Source of the DNA: Eutypa lata
Lineage: Eukaryota > Ascomycota > Sordariomycetes > Xylariales > Diatrypaceae
Direction: 5' to 3'
Assembly (NCBI GenBank): GCA_022661535.1
Contig: JAKULF010000011.1
Coordinates: 248,001 to 312,000 of the forward strand
DNA length: 64,000 nucleotides
Made by a program: the position numbers and the translations under genes. The notes below the pieces were generated by a model. It saw only the letters and a program-made list of their open reading frames with translations, made no database searches and was not told the origin of the DNA. Each line of letters begins with the position of its first letter. Position 1 is the stretch's first letter. Below are positions 26,251 to 37,908 of this stretch, piece by piece.

Positions 26251-29090
26251 TCAATATGATGGGAACTGATTCAACAAATTCCAAATCGTATCATTACCGA
26301 AATCGCCACCAAACTGCCACGGCTGCTCCTGCTGCTGCTGCTGCTGCAGTCCTTGTCCTGCTCCTTGACCCGGCGTCGTCGCCTGCTGCAACCCACCACC
26401 ACCGCTGCCATCATGTAGCGCAGTAGTCCCAGGAGACAGCGTAGTAGAAGTAGCATCTGACCACCCCGTTCCGCCATGACCACCGTTGCCGTGGCCATTG
26501 TTCGTACTCGAACTAGCACCAGCTAGAACGCCCGTCAAGTCGTTATACGCCACGTCGCCCATGGGATACATAGGCATGAGGGTGCTGAAGTCGAAGTCGG
26601 CGGGGAAGGCCCAGTCGGCAGCCGCGACGGCCGCGCCGGGGGTGTCGAATATGCTGGTGGTGGCATTATCAATATCGTCCTTCCCACTCTCCGCGGGCGT
26701 AGGTCCGGCACTGGCGTTACTAACCCCACCAATACCATCCAAACTACTCCCCGAAGCCGGAACTGTCGTAGCTGCACTACTACTACCACCACCGCCACCA
26801 CTGCTGCTCAGGCCACTAGACGCAGTACTCGCGTGTCTGGAAGCATCCGAGTTCGAGTTCGAGTTCGAGATCGAATTCGTCAACGTAGTAGTGGTAGACT
26901 CGGACGTGGAGCCGGGGGTGTGCAGCTGCAGATGGGAGTCGAGGGTGGAGGCGCCGGCGGCGCAGTCGACGAGCTCGCTGCACATCTGCTCGCAGGAGAA
27001 GTGGGCGCCGATGGCCTTCTTGAAGCGGATGTAGATGGCCTTGAGGACGCCGAGGGCGGCCTGGGCGAGGCGGTTGCGCTCGGCCATCTTCTCGAAGCGC
27101 TCGACGGCCCAGCGGAAGTGCTGGACGGCCGTGGGGAGGAGCTCGACGTGCTCCTTGGGGAAGAGGATGTAGATGGAGGCCAGCATGACGACGGCGTCGA
27201 ACGTGCCGAAGAACAGCGCGAACGTCTTGAACTGGTGCGGCTTCATGACGCTGAAGTAGATGCGCTGCGCCTCGAGCATACCTAGGCTCGCCTTGAGGGC
27301 CTCGTGCCGCGACACCGACCGCGTGAAGATGTACGGCCGGTGCAGCGCCATGAAGTTGAACGACATGAGCTGCGGGAGGTTGGGCCGCACGAGCGGGAGC
27401 CACCAGCACTCGGCTTGGTCGTCGAACCGCGTGTCGGGGTTCTCGAGGCGGAACGGCGCCGGCGTGCTCGCCTGGATGTCGAGCAGCTTCTGGTGCAGCT
27501 TGTCGACCTTGGAGAAGTCCTTAGGGAAGGGCCCCTCCTTCTCGAGGTCCAGGATCTCCCGCAGCGGCCGCATCATCTCGAAGCCCCAGATCGCCCGCGT
27601 GAGCGGCGTTGGTGGGTCGTCCTCGCTGCGCGGGACTAGGGGCATCTTCTTCTTCTCGTTCGGCAGCACCACGTCGATCGGCAGGCTTCGGTTGATTTGC
27701 CGGAAGTCGATGCTCGTGGGTCTCCCGAGCACCGCCCCCGTGTGGAGATCCCACGTGAGTAGGGTCATCCACACTCTCCTCCGGAACTGCGCCATCCATA
27801 GTTTGTCGAGGATGGTGTCCGAGGTATCGTCGGGCGTGGGTTGCGGATCGTACTGGTCGCGGTGCAACCCGATCTCCTGCGCATCCCGGATTGCGGTCCC
27901 CACTTGATGCCACTATAGAAAAGGAGGGGTTAGAATGGTTGAAATAGAGACAGCATATGAATATATCAACTCACAGCTTCCGTGACCTGACCAGTGTACT
28001 TCAGGAAGCCGGAGCGCACCCAGCCGGCTAGTACGGTCACAATGGACATCTGCCGCTTACCAAGCAACGAAAGGATAGCGACACCCGACTCGCTATACTC
28101 GAGCGCGAGGTCGTCGAACGACATGTTGGCGTACTTCAGCGAATTGAAATTGTCATGCAAGGAATCCGGGACGTAGAGCAGGGCGGAGGCCATGAGCTGG
28201 AACAGCAGGGCGGGCAGGGCCCTCAGCATGGGGTCGAGGGCCTGGGGGCCGGCGCTCGACAGCAGGCTGAAGGGCAGGTTGTACCACTGGTTCATGAGGT
28301 CCTGCAGGATGGGCATGTCGAGGCCGCAGTACTGCCAGTTGATGTCGCGCGAGTAGATCTCGATCAGCTGGTCGACGAACGTGCGCGCGGGCAGCTGGCG
28401 CACCAGCGACTTGTAGCGCTCCCGGACCCCGACGCTGTCCCGCTCGTACCGGTCCACCGCCATCCCCGTGATGGTGGTGCCGGCGCCGTCGATCTTCTTC
28501 AGGATCTCCAGGGGCGAGTTCCCGTTGTTGGTGTAGCCGAAATCGACGGCTTTGTGAGGTGCGTTGTGGTGCTGCTGCTGCTGGGTCTCGGAGGGTGACC
28601 GGTCCTCGTCAGATCTCGCGAGATCATTGCTGTTGTTGCGGCTGTCCTTTCGAACAGGCCTCCCCGTCTCGTACTGGCATGACGCCTCTTTGTTGCGCGT
28701 CTGGCAATTGGTGCAAGGTAGCTTGCGATCACACTATAATGCGAAGAAGGAAAAGCTTGTGTCAGCCGTCGTGTACTCTTTTGCTGTAGTTTCGTGATGG
28801 GAATCGGAATTGAACCGAATTGTAGAAGAAGACAGAAAAAAAGGGTGTAGGTAGCGGGTAGGCGACCGTACTTTCTGTTTCCTCCTATGGCATTCTGTAC
28901 ACGATATAACTAGACGCCTGCGCTTTCGAGGCGGGGGTTTGTTCTGGTTCTCCTGCTGGTTACTGCTACTATTGTTGTCATGACTATTGAAATCGTTGCT
29001 ATCGATGTTCTCGTTGTCGTGTTCGTTATGGTTATCGTCTATCCCCATCCCGGTATGAGAATTGACCTCGTCAAGTTCGGGACCCGACAT
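26251..29090 (-). CDS. Zn2Cys6 fungal-specific transcription factor with Fungal_trans middle domain
   Basis: Nuclear DNA-binding regulator of 879 predicted residues. Exons 29090-28872, 28733-27975 and 27912-26251; introns 138 and 62 bp. The zinc cluster is split by intron 1. After joining it reads C64-x2-C67-x6-C74-x5-C80-x2-C83-x8-C92, the exact spacing of the Gal4 class, preceded by the basic stretch KPPPRKRRRL. The middle region carries the Fungal_trans (PF04082) pattern around AWHQVGTAIRDAQEIGLHRD, RRRVWMTLLTWDLHTGAVLGRP. The C-terminal ~200 residues are Ser/Thr/Gly-rich, with a Gly run and a Gln run (LQQQQQQEQPW), typical of an activation region. Target genes are not evident: the neighbours are housekeeping genes, so it is not obviously a cluster regulator. 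Long antisense ORFs over 26.5-27.9 kb are GC shadows. Confidence 0.93.
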
Positions 29091-30424
29091 AATTGCTTCT
29101 TGCCAATTACCTAATCAGGGCGAGCGCCCTCTTGATGGGGGCGGGAGGAAAGCTTGGTGTTTTTTCGTAATACTGGAGGGTTGGCAGCTACTTTTTCCCC
29201 TCTTAAATATCGAGATAGAGTTCAAATCAAGTCAAGTGGTGCGACAACATGTGAATATTCGACAGTGGAAAAATGATTAATCTAAAATAGTTGTCGTCGA
29301 AGTTGTTAAAAAGGGAAACTATGGATATCGCAAAGTTGCGTTGCTTTGAATCCTTCAACTTCTCAATCAACCAAACTCTCTCTCTCTCTCTCTCATTCTC
29401 GACAAATTACATAATACATAGCCACCAAGACGGGCCCCCTCCCCACCTTTCCGTCTCTGATTTCTGGGCGGCGGGCAAGCCAAACAATAAAAAAAAAACG
29501 ACGACCAAGTTCAATTAACTACAGGGGTAGTTTATCTTGGGGGGCTGCGTAAGAGTCTAAGAGGGCATGTCCCCGCTAACACCGTGTAACTCCGGCACTA
29601 GAGGAGTCTGTCTCTGATTCTCAAGACGATGATGTTTGAGTCATGAACGCATATAACTGCACAATTAGTAAGCAAGCCCCTGCAAGTCATCGGGAACTAT
29701 ATCCAAATCATGTAGGTATCGTAAGACAACAGGTTAATATGTATGTATGTGAATACATATGGAAATGCTTGCACATGTTAGATAGTCGTCGGTATATAAA
29801 AAGGGTCGTAATATAATACTTGCCGCGTTGGCATGTTATCGGAAGCCCAACATAAGTTGACCGACTATTCCCTCAACGCCTACCTACTACGTATATATGT
29901 ACCGCCATAAGATTCGACGATGGCAAGTTTTATGCTGCACCAGTATCCAAACTTTCGACATATGATCCAAGCCATTGAATGCGAGGTATGATGGGCGTTC
30001 TACAATACGTCTAAGTTAGGGGTTAAAGCCACTAGAGGACAATGAACCAATGCACATAGGTAGGTAATCAAATATCTTCAGTATAACAGTTGACAACTAG
30101 TTCTTGCGTGCTTGTTTCTACGGCTCCTCCCATTGCATTCCATTCCTCCTTCCTCCTTTTTTGTACTCACTTCGATATTTAGGCTGAGAATAACAAGAAG
30201 AAAAAAAGAGCCCATTTCTTTAGTGACAAGTTTTTGTTCCCTTTACTATCCCGACCAAGATGGAAAGAAGAAGAAGAAAACTCCAAGCTCCAACTCACAA
30301 GTCGGACATCGTCTATTTCGGTAGGATGACTTGATTTATGCATAGCCAACACAATGTGGTTCACTTTTCTCTCCTTCTTTCCCTATTCCCTTTATTGTCC
30401 GCTTCTCTCCATCGTATTAGTCGT
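29091..30424. other. Intergenic: promoter of the Zn2Cys6 gene and 3' side of OMP decarboxylase
   Basis: No gene is seen in 1.3 kb. A (CT)10 tract lies at 29,375-29,394, about 290 bp upstream of the transcription factor start; such pyrimidine tracts are common in fungal core promoters. The 3' UTR of the decarboxylase lies at the right end. Confidence 0.55.
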
Positions 30425-31552
30425 TCATGACTGTCCAGTCCGCTCTAAATAGGCCTGCCACGCCCGTTTCTGGTACCGCCTTGCTTCGGTTTGCGGATCA
30501 TCGGCCTGGAGAATACCGCGTCCAACGATGATGATATCGCTCCCGCCGAGCCCCACCAATTTCGACGGCGTATTATACTGCTGTCCCTTGCCATCGCCCT
30601 CGACCGCCGCATTCTCGTCTTCTCCTTCGGGTGGTAATTGGCAGCCGGGCGTCATCGTCACGAAGTTGTCGGAGGACTCGCTGTTCAGAGTCTCTTGGGC
30701 GATGAAGCCCATGACGAAATCCTTATGCTCCCTAGCCGCCTCGACGCAAGCTTTGGTGTACTTCTCGTCCATGAAATTGCCTTGGGTCGACATTTGCGCC
30801 AGGATCAACAGCCCCCGGTGGTAGGGAGGTTCTTCAATACCCGGGAAGAGCAGCTCATCACCCTCGGGAATGCCGTTCACGAAGCGGGGTGAGTCGACTG
30901 GTTCATACGACTGGGTGAGGTTGACCGACACGATGCTACTCTTCCGGCCGTTGTGGTCTGTGCTATACCCTGTTGGAAGGGTTTCCTTTGCTGGGGGCTG
31001 CGGCCGTCCATCTTCGCTGCTATTATCATCAAAGTTATCGCCGAGCGGTGTGCCTACAGTAACCGACGTCCTGACTTCATAGTTCAGACGTGATTTCCAC
31101 TTCTCAGCCGCTTCTGCCAATGACTTTACGGCCGCCTTCCCGGGAATCATATTAACATTCGTTATGTGTGCCCAGTCGATGATCCGTGCCGTCCCACTTG
31201 TGTACTGCAACTGCACCGTGTTCCCAATATCGCCGAATTTTCGATCTTCGAATATGAGGAAGCCATGCTTCCTTGCGATTGCACCCAACCTAGCTCCGGT
31301 ACCAGTCTGGGGATGATAGTCCCATCCTACAATCAAATCGTAATGGGTCTTGAGGACGACAATAGAGGGACCGATTTTGTCGGCTACGCTTAGTAGTTCC
31401 CGAGCGTTCGTAACGTCGGCACTAAGACACAGATTCGATCTCTTTAGATTCATCAACCGTAGGAGATAACCGGATAGTGGGTGGGAGGCATTGTTGGCTC
31501 TTTCGGCAAAGCTTGCCTTCGTTGAAGGGTGGCGTGGACGAGCGGCACACAT
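30425..31552 (-). CDS. pyr4: Orotidine 5'-phosphate decarboxylase
   Basis: Converts OMP to UMP, the last step of de novo pyrimidine synthesis, in the cytosol. Predicted 375 residues in one exon. The start ATG at 31552 gives [19 protein letters not shown], which aligns with the N-termini of Neurospora pyr-4 and Trichoderma Pyr4. The active-site motif [15 protein letters not shown] supplies the D-x-K-x-x-D set (Asp103, Lys105, Asp108). Other family segments are [38 protein letters not shown] and IIIVGRGI. It carries the long insert between about 165 and 230 (rich in Asp, Ser and Pro) that marks the filamentous-fungal form and is absent from yeast Ura3. An in-frame open stretch and an AG (about 31,574) precede the ATG, so an upstream exon cannot be fully excluded. 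Confidence 0.96.
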   Translation of the reverse strand: MCAARPRHPSTKASFAERANNASHPLSGYLLRLMNLKRSNLCLSADVTNARELLSVADKIGPSIVVLKTHYDLIVGWDYHPQTGTGARLGAIARKHGFLIFEDRKFGDIGNTVQLQYTSGTARIIDWAHITNVNMIPGKAAVKSLAEAAEKWKSRLNYEVRTSVTVGTPLGDNFDDNSSEDGRPQPPAKETLPTGYSTDHNGRKSSIVSVNLTQSYEPVDSPRFVNGIPEGDELLFPGIEEPPYHRGLLILAQMSTQGNFMDEKYTKACVEAAREHKDFVMGFIAQETLNSESSDNFVTMTPGCQLPPEGEDENAAVEGDGKGQQYNTPSKLVGLGGSDIIIVGRGILQADDPQTEARRYQKRAWQAYLERTGQS

Positions 31553-31925
31553 GGCCAAGATGGAGCTTATCTGTATAGAAGATAGGAGAATTAATTTTGC
31601 TTAAAACGGCGCAATAGTTATGTTGAATTACGAGTGCGTAGGATGATAAATTGAATGGCCGAATAACGCCTTTATTTCGCCCGGTGGTAATTGGTTGCTT
31701 TAAAGGTCGTCAGGCTGAAAGTTCCGACACTGGATGGTGGGCACTGGATAGACAGGCTAACAGTCTAGTAAAGGTTGACCGCGAAGATCGAGTTCGAATT
31801 GTTTTAGTTAGGGGATTTAAGGCTGTGGGGCTAGATGATGTCAGTTAGCGGTGATGCTAGTTGCGCTGCCAAGTAAGCTAGATAGTGGGCTGTGTGTGGG
31901 GTCGGAGTCAGTAAAACACCCTCTA

Positions 31926-31947
31926 CTTATGTATGTACATACATAAG
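31926..31947. promoter_or_regulatory. 22-bp perfect palindrome upstream of pyr4
   Basis: The half-site CTTATGTATGT is followed directly by its exact reverse complement, with no spacer. It lies about 375 bp upstream of the pyr4 ATG. It could be a dimeric factor site or a cruciform-prone element; neither is shown. Confidence 0.4.
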
Positions 31948-31973
31948 GGTATGTAAGGGAATGCTTGGGACAT

Positions 31974-32003
31974 AAGGCAAGGCAAGGCAAGGCAAGGCAA
32001 GGC
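31974..32003. repeat. (AAGGC)6 pentanucleotide array
   Basis: Six perfect AAGGC units followed by imperfect AAAGC and AGGGC copies, about 420 bp upstream of pyr4. Confidence 0.9.
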
Positions 32004-34989
32004 AAAGCAGGGCAGGGCGGGTTTGGCAGGGTTGATATAAAAGAGTCGGGGTAATATTTGGGATGCTATGGTAGCAGTTGCAATAACCCAACAGTTTGGG
32101 ATTCGGGATTGGTGGATTCTTTTTATTTACCTGCCTTTTTATGCCGAGTATTTCTTATCCCACCAGCAAATCCCAGTAAGTTGCTACTTGCAATGAGATC
32201 GCATAGGCAAAGGATTCAGGAGTGATTCCAGTAATCAATCAATCAATCAATTAATGGCCGACCCGTTCAGTTATAACACTGCCCAAACACACGACCAAAC
32301 GGATGTCTCAACCTTGTCTTGTTTGAAAGGGAATATCCGCTCTGTATTTTAGTTATCTGATCTCGTGACAGTTGTAGGATCCCAACAGCGTATTTCTCGG
32401 CGACTCGGGACGATGGTGATAACAAATCAGCGAAGTGATTGGGGATGTCGGCTACGAAGCGAACGGGAATGCGGTGGCATCCAAGAGCTGGCGGGTAGAA
32501 AATGACGGTCTTACAACGTACATGCGACAAGATTGCGCAAACTACGGGAATCCAAGATGAAGAACGAGTTGCGGTAACCTAGTCGGCATCGATAACCGTT
32601 GGAGGGAAAGGGGGGATTAATAGATTGATCTATCAACAAGTTATATAAAATGAATTAGGTTTATGATAGATCCCTCTTAATAAGTCACATATCAAGACTA
32701 CCTACCGAGGCAGGGTATATCTTGTCTGATGAAGTGGCCGAGATCGACATAGGTAGTAGTGCTAAGCATGTAGTTAGATGCGGTGCAAGTTCTAACGGCA
32801 AGGATAGGGAGGGTTGTGTTGTCTACCTAGGTAGCTTGGCAAAATTGAGAGACTGTAAGGGTAGGCCTGGCAAGCCCTGGGTACCTGGCAAAAAATCACC
32901 TACTCGATGTACCAACGTCTATTCAATTCAATAATTACCTACCTGTTTGTCCAACATGAGGGATTCGTTGCCTTCCCTGACAGGTTCTATTAAGCAGATT
33001 GCTATGATGCACGAAGTCCCCTTCAATTATCCTTGTGGACGGAGACTAATGCACATCGTCCGTACTATGACACCAACAAATATATAAATACCCAAATATC
33101 GGTCTGGACTTTGCGAATAACAAGCTGTTGTAAGAATTTGTATGATACCAATATCAACATGCAAACAGGTTGGTAACTATTGTCTTTGCAAAGTTACATT
33201 AGACCAGGCTTGGCAGGGCTTAAGAGATAATATATCTACCGTATTACGCTGATTCCAACGCCCTTGGTTTGAAATAAAGTTAGGTACTTAGAGTTAAACT
33301 TTGAATGAATCTACATGAAACTTTTTTGATCAAGGTTGTAGATTAATGAATGAAGCCAGTTCGGGATGCCCTTCATCTTGCTGTATTGCAAGTTACATAA
33401 TTAACATCTCGACTTTGATATCCGTACTAAACGCAATATTATATAAGCATCGGAGGCAATCGCTGTCGCGGTATGCATGGTAGTCCCTTGATGCACTTAC
33501 TACTAGGAGATGCATACTAGTTGTACTAAGGTTAGGGTAATACCGCTAACATGGTCCAGAATTCCCTTGGTGCATGAGTGGGATGTGATCAATACCCAAT
33601 GGTTATAATATAGTATATGCTAGGTAGTACTAATAGTATACGGCTTCACCGTAGGTAGGTAACTCTTATGAACTACTATTATGATCTAGGTAACTATATA
33701 CTAGTTACGTAGTAAAACATCAGGCCATTCCGTCTCAAGCTAACACTACCTAGTTGACCGGCAGCGCCGAACTACCTACTTACCTACATATCTAGCTACA
33801 TAGTATAGACATTAGCTGGAATGGTCCGGTCTCGTCGTGTCCGAGTGGGGGGGAACCAATCGGTAGTGTTTTCTTTCTTCCCCTCCCCCCGGAATCACAA
33901 GTCCAAGTTAGCTAGCGAGGTCAGGAACTTTGCTTCGTACAAGAGGATGGTTTATAGAATACGCGCATGTAGAAGTCCTATTTTAAGATGATGCAGTACA
34001 AGTCAAGTCAAGTGATGTGATACTATTAATCTCAGCTCAAACTACTTACGTAAGTCACCTTCATTGCCTAGAACTACCTATAAACAATAGTATTGGTTTT
34101 CATCATGTGGGGTAGGACGAGTTCAACATCAGAGCCGAATCTGAAAAGCTCTGAAGACAACAAAGTTATTAGGTTCCACGCCAACCCAACCTGCCAATTG
34201 ATAATATCCATTGTTGATCAGTACATCGCAGAACGCAAATACGAAAGACATACGAAGTACCGGCAGATATCATGCGGTCTCAGATGTTATTACATTGTGA
34301 GGCTGCATAGCGTTAAGGTTGGAAGGGGCTAATAATTGTTAGTTCCTCAAAGCGGTAAAACGCAATGTATAGAATTAAACGGTAAATTCATTAATCGCGG
34401 ACTTTATACTTTGCCGTAGGTACGAAGTACCACATGAGCAGATGAGGTAAGGTTCTGACCTCACACTTCATATTCTGACTTCCCCTTATCTGAACCTTAT
34501 CTGTCTATCGATCAGCTTATCAGCATCTCCACTCAAATTTATTGTCAGTCTGACGTCCTATTGGAAATTCTTAGAGGTCTAGTGTCCCCCTTCTCTTTCC
34601 GCAAGTAGTCTAGATAGGGCTGGCCTGATAACTAGCTGTTTGTTATGTCACCATCATGTTGATTCCCTCCCGAGGCTACCGAATCATTATTACAATATCT
34701 CCCACCTCGTTTCATTAATCAGTACTTCTGTTACATTCCATCTGTTTTGAAAAAGGGTTGTGTAATCAGAGGAACTTACTTACGAAACCTTTCCCCTTGC
34801 GCGAGCTTCTCAAAGGTCTTTGTTCTGGTTAGATGCTGATAGAGTATCTATCTATCTATCATCACGTCACCATCCGGTTTCTGCAGGCCTAGATAACCCC
34901 CCAAACCTTATCAAGAATCTAGACAAAACCCCTCTTCGTCGTGCATGTGATTGAGAGACACGCAAGCATATCTATCCTATTAATCCGAT

Positions 34990-36093
34990 ATGTCGGAAAG
35001 ACGTACCCGACGACAAACTGCACTGGCAGCAGCTTCGAACGATGAAACACCAACCAAAGCTACTTCAGATATCACCACGAATGGAAATAGTGTTGGAAGC
35101 AATGACCACGCTGTCGCGACCGATGAGAACATGTCTACGATCCCGAAAGAGAACATCTTCATCTTTTGGCCAAATGTTATAGGTATGCAGTCCTCTTTGC
35201 CTCTTTGTAGCTATGTGTCAGCAAGTCGGGCCAAGCTAACTACTGTACTTTCAACACAGGCTATTTCCGCATAGTTCTAGCTATCGCTTCTCTCTATTAC
35301 ATGCCACTCCACCCACGAACTTGTTCTATCCTCTATAGTATTTCCTGTCTTCTCGACGCGTTGGACGGATATGCTGCGAGATACTTCGAACAATCGACCC
35401 GGTTCGGTGCCGTCCTCGACATGGTGACCGATCGATGCACCACGTCATGTCTACTAGTCTTTCTATCGTCCGCGTTCCCACGATGGGCCATTGTCTTCCA
35501 AGGCCTCATCTCGGTCGATTTCGCCAGTCATTATATTCACATGTACGCGACTTTGGCTATGGGAGGGTCTGATACGAGCCACAAGAGCGTGGATAAGTCT
35601 AGAAGCTGGCTTCTGAACTTGTACTACACGAATAAGGTATGACAACTCCCCAGAGAAACTCCTCGACACGATAGGGCTAACTAGATACTAGGCTGTCCTA
35701 TTCACATGCTGCGCCCTGAATGAGGTCTTCTTCATCGGCCTATACCTCCTCTCCTTCTCCTCGCCCCTTCTGTCTCCCCACCTTCTCAGCACCGTGGGCG
35801 AGAGCAAGGCCGCCGCCATCCAACAAGGAGCTCAACTTAATAGCTCGACGCTCCGCCAGCTCTTCACGAACCCCTACAGCGCCGCTGCCCTCGAAATGGC
35901 CCGCGCCAACAAGATGGACTCGTTCTGGCCTTGGGTCATCACGGGCGTTAGTTTCCCCGTCATGGCCATCAAGCAGATCCTAAACGTCATCCAGCTCGTC
36001 AAGGCCAGCAGGTGGCTCGCCGAGGGTGACGTGCAGGCTCGGAGGGCTGCCGGCCTGCCTAGGAAGCAGAAGAAAGCCAGCAAGAGTGCGTGA
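34990..36093 (+). CDS. PIS1: CDP-diacylglycerol-inositol 3-phosphatidyltransferase (phosphatidylinositol synthase)
   Basis: Makes phosphatidylinositol from CDP-diacylglycerol and myo-inositol in the ER membrane. Exons 34990-35182, 35260-35636 and 35692-36093; introns 77 and 55 bp; predicted 323 residues. The CDP-alcohol phosphotransferase signature is exact: D100-G101-x2-A104-R105-x8-G114-x3-D118-x3-D122, in LDALDGYAARYFEQSTRFG and the following VLDMVTD. The membrane segments expected of the family are visible (for example YFRIVLAIASLYYM and CLLVFLSSAFPRWAIVF, then ALNEVFFIGLYLLSF). IFIFWPNVIGYFRI at the exon 1/2 junction matches the conserved start of the core domain. The N-terminal ~50 residues are a polar extension (Thr/Asn/Asp-rich) longer than in yeast Pis1. 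The C-terminus is basic. Confidence 0.95.
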
Positions 36094-36392
36094 TCGCACA
36101 CATGATAGCGCGTAAATAATACGCGTACCCGAGCGTAGTTGTGGGGTAGACACCTAACTACTGATGGGCATATAATGGCAGGCAGGGGAAAGGCTCAGAG
36201 GTTAAGAAAGGGACTTGGAGCAGAGACATATAGGGATGTCTGCTTGTCTGTACATATGTACAAAACAACCGGTTCTCAGGAACTAGGAAAGGGACCAATG
36301 TCGGGAGGTGTGGGTATGTATGTGTGGCTGGGTGGCTTATAACGATAGACACCATCACCTCAGGAAGGTGCACATCATCGCAACCAAGTGTC

Positions 36393-36417
36393 TTTTTTTT
36401 TTTTTTTTTTTTTTTTT
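36393..36417. repeat. Poly(T) run of 25
   Basis: An uninterrupted homopolymer 300 bp downstream of the PIS1 stop codon. It could be a microsatellite or the trace of a reverse-transcribed poly(A) tail. Confidence 0.9.
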
Positions 36418-37443
36418 GCATGGACTCGGCGCGCGGCGGCAAAGTATAGAAAGGGAAGGCCCTGGTGTGGCATCTTTGGATTTGACATCATTTTCCCCCC
36501 TCCCACTCATCACTGCGGGCTAGTTGACCTACCTAATTTCTTCGCTCGAAGTGGGCGGGCTATATTTTTTTTAGAATACGGCTGGCCGGCGGATGGATGG
36601 ATGGTCTGGATGGGTAAGGTAGCTAGCTTGCTCGGTCGATTGATCGATCGGTACTTCGGTTCGAGTCGTACTGGAATTGAACTGAACTGAATTGAACTAC
36701 GTTCTGCCTGTTACTTGCTGGTGTGAACGGCTTATGTGTCGAGTGTAAAGTGTGTATCTTAAAATATATGCGTGTTTATTGTTGAATAGCCTGTGAGCGG
36801 TTTGGGCGTTAGAAAATTATACCTAACATAATAACAAATAACCTACTCAGCTTTGTAGCAACTTTCTGCATACCAATAAAGCCAATTAGGTATGGTAAGC
36901 AGTTCCTCCTCTCCTTGCATTCGCCGAACGGTATATATCATATGCTACATGTCTTAATCAAGGTGGTGCCGGAGCAGTTTAGTTGTCAACAAGGTTTCCA
37001 CCGAAAATGTCGGTTGTAGAGACGCTGGAGATAGCATGCTTCGAAATCTTTGGCTGTCCCTCATGGACTGAGTATCACATAAACTACTAGAGAAGAAAAT
37101 TCTAAAATCAAATGTGGTAGAGTAAAGCTACACCAGGAGAGTGTCATCCGTAGTATTCTTCTGTTACATTATTTTAGACTATGAAGTCATTTACCCGTAA
37201 CGGTTATGGCGGATATTTGACAGACTATAAGTTCGTGTGTAGCTTGTTGCACTAGATTCCATGGAGTCTGCCACCGGATAACTGGGGGTATTAGACAGTG
37301 GCTGAGTGGATGGTGACTTAGGTACATTCGCAACATGACATTAGAACGTAGCGGACATCTATGACTACATAGCTAATAACAGCTTTAGTACGACCTTTTC
37401 TTAAACGAAGGATGCAAAAGCTGGGATGCACAGCTACAACAGA

Positions 37444-37480
37444 CCCTGACCTAACCCTAACCCCAACCCTAACCCTGAAC
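37444..37480. repeat. Interstitial telomere-like repeat (CCCTAA)n
   Basis: Reads CCCTGA, CCTAA, CCCTAA, CCCCAA, CCCTAA, CCCTGAAC: about six units of the fungal telomere repeat with four substitutions or losses. It lies in the gap between two conserved genes, not at a chromosome end. Confidence 0.8.
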
Positions 37481-37908
37481 AGAAGAAAAATGGAATATAG
37501 AAAAATGTTAGATAGTGTTAAAGAGTATATACCCATTGTGTAGGTAGGTTTCTTCAAGCTCAGATTTTAGCAATACCTAATTCATTATAGTTGAGAAGAC
37601 ATGTTAGCTAGTTCATACACGAAGGAGAGCCACATGGGCTATTGCTCCAGCTTTCTCTAGCTTACGGATCACAATAAAAAGTAAGCGGGATACAAGATCA
37701 ATTTAGAGAAAAGGTATATCATGATTTGAATGCTACTGGTTCTACTTTTCACCATTACTTCCAGGGTGACTTACTGAGCTCACGAATTGATTACTAACGC
37801 ACCGCCAATGGGTACCCTATGGTGTCTGAAGAATACCATCTCTAGTCAGAACATATATATATCTAGGTTCGGTGCATAATAATACAGACGTCTCTCGTCA
37901 ACGTAGCA

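Larger units (their letters stand above)
31553..34989. other. 3.4-kb intergenic region between pyr4 and PIS1 (divergent)
   Basis: Unusually long for two housekeeping promoters. No convincing gene: the ORFs at 31651-31848, 32267-32530, 32722-32934 and 34093-34332 lack motifs and coding-like composition. It holds a 22-bp palindrome, an (AAGGC)6 array and many copies of the TACCTA/TAGGTA hexamer, especially at 33,640-33,800. Both divergent promoters must lie at the ends. Confidence 0.5.
36094..37908. other. Convergent intergenic region, PIS1 to HEM3
   Basis: 1.8 kb without a convincing gene. It contains a run of 25 T (36,393-36,417), short GATC/GGAT repeats at about 36,590-36,655, and a telomere-like tract at 37,444-37,480. 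Small ORFs here are produced by these simple repeats. Confidence 0.55.

Noticed and set aside
26486..27907. Long plus-strand ORFs (up to 215 codons) across the Zn2Cys6 gene
   Set aside because: They are antisense shadows of a GC-rich coding exon; their translations are low-complexity Arg/Gly/Leu-rich and the minus-strand protein has clear domains.
31651..31848. 65-codon plus ORF upstream of pyr4
   Set aside because: No homology recognised and it sits in the presumed promoter and leader; chance ORF.
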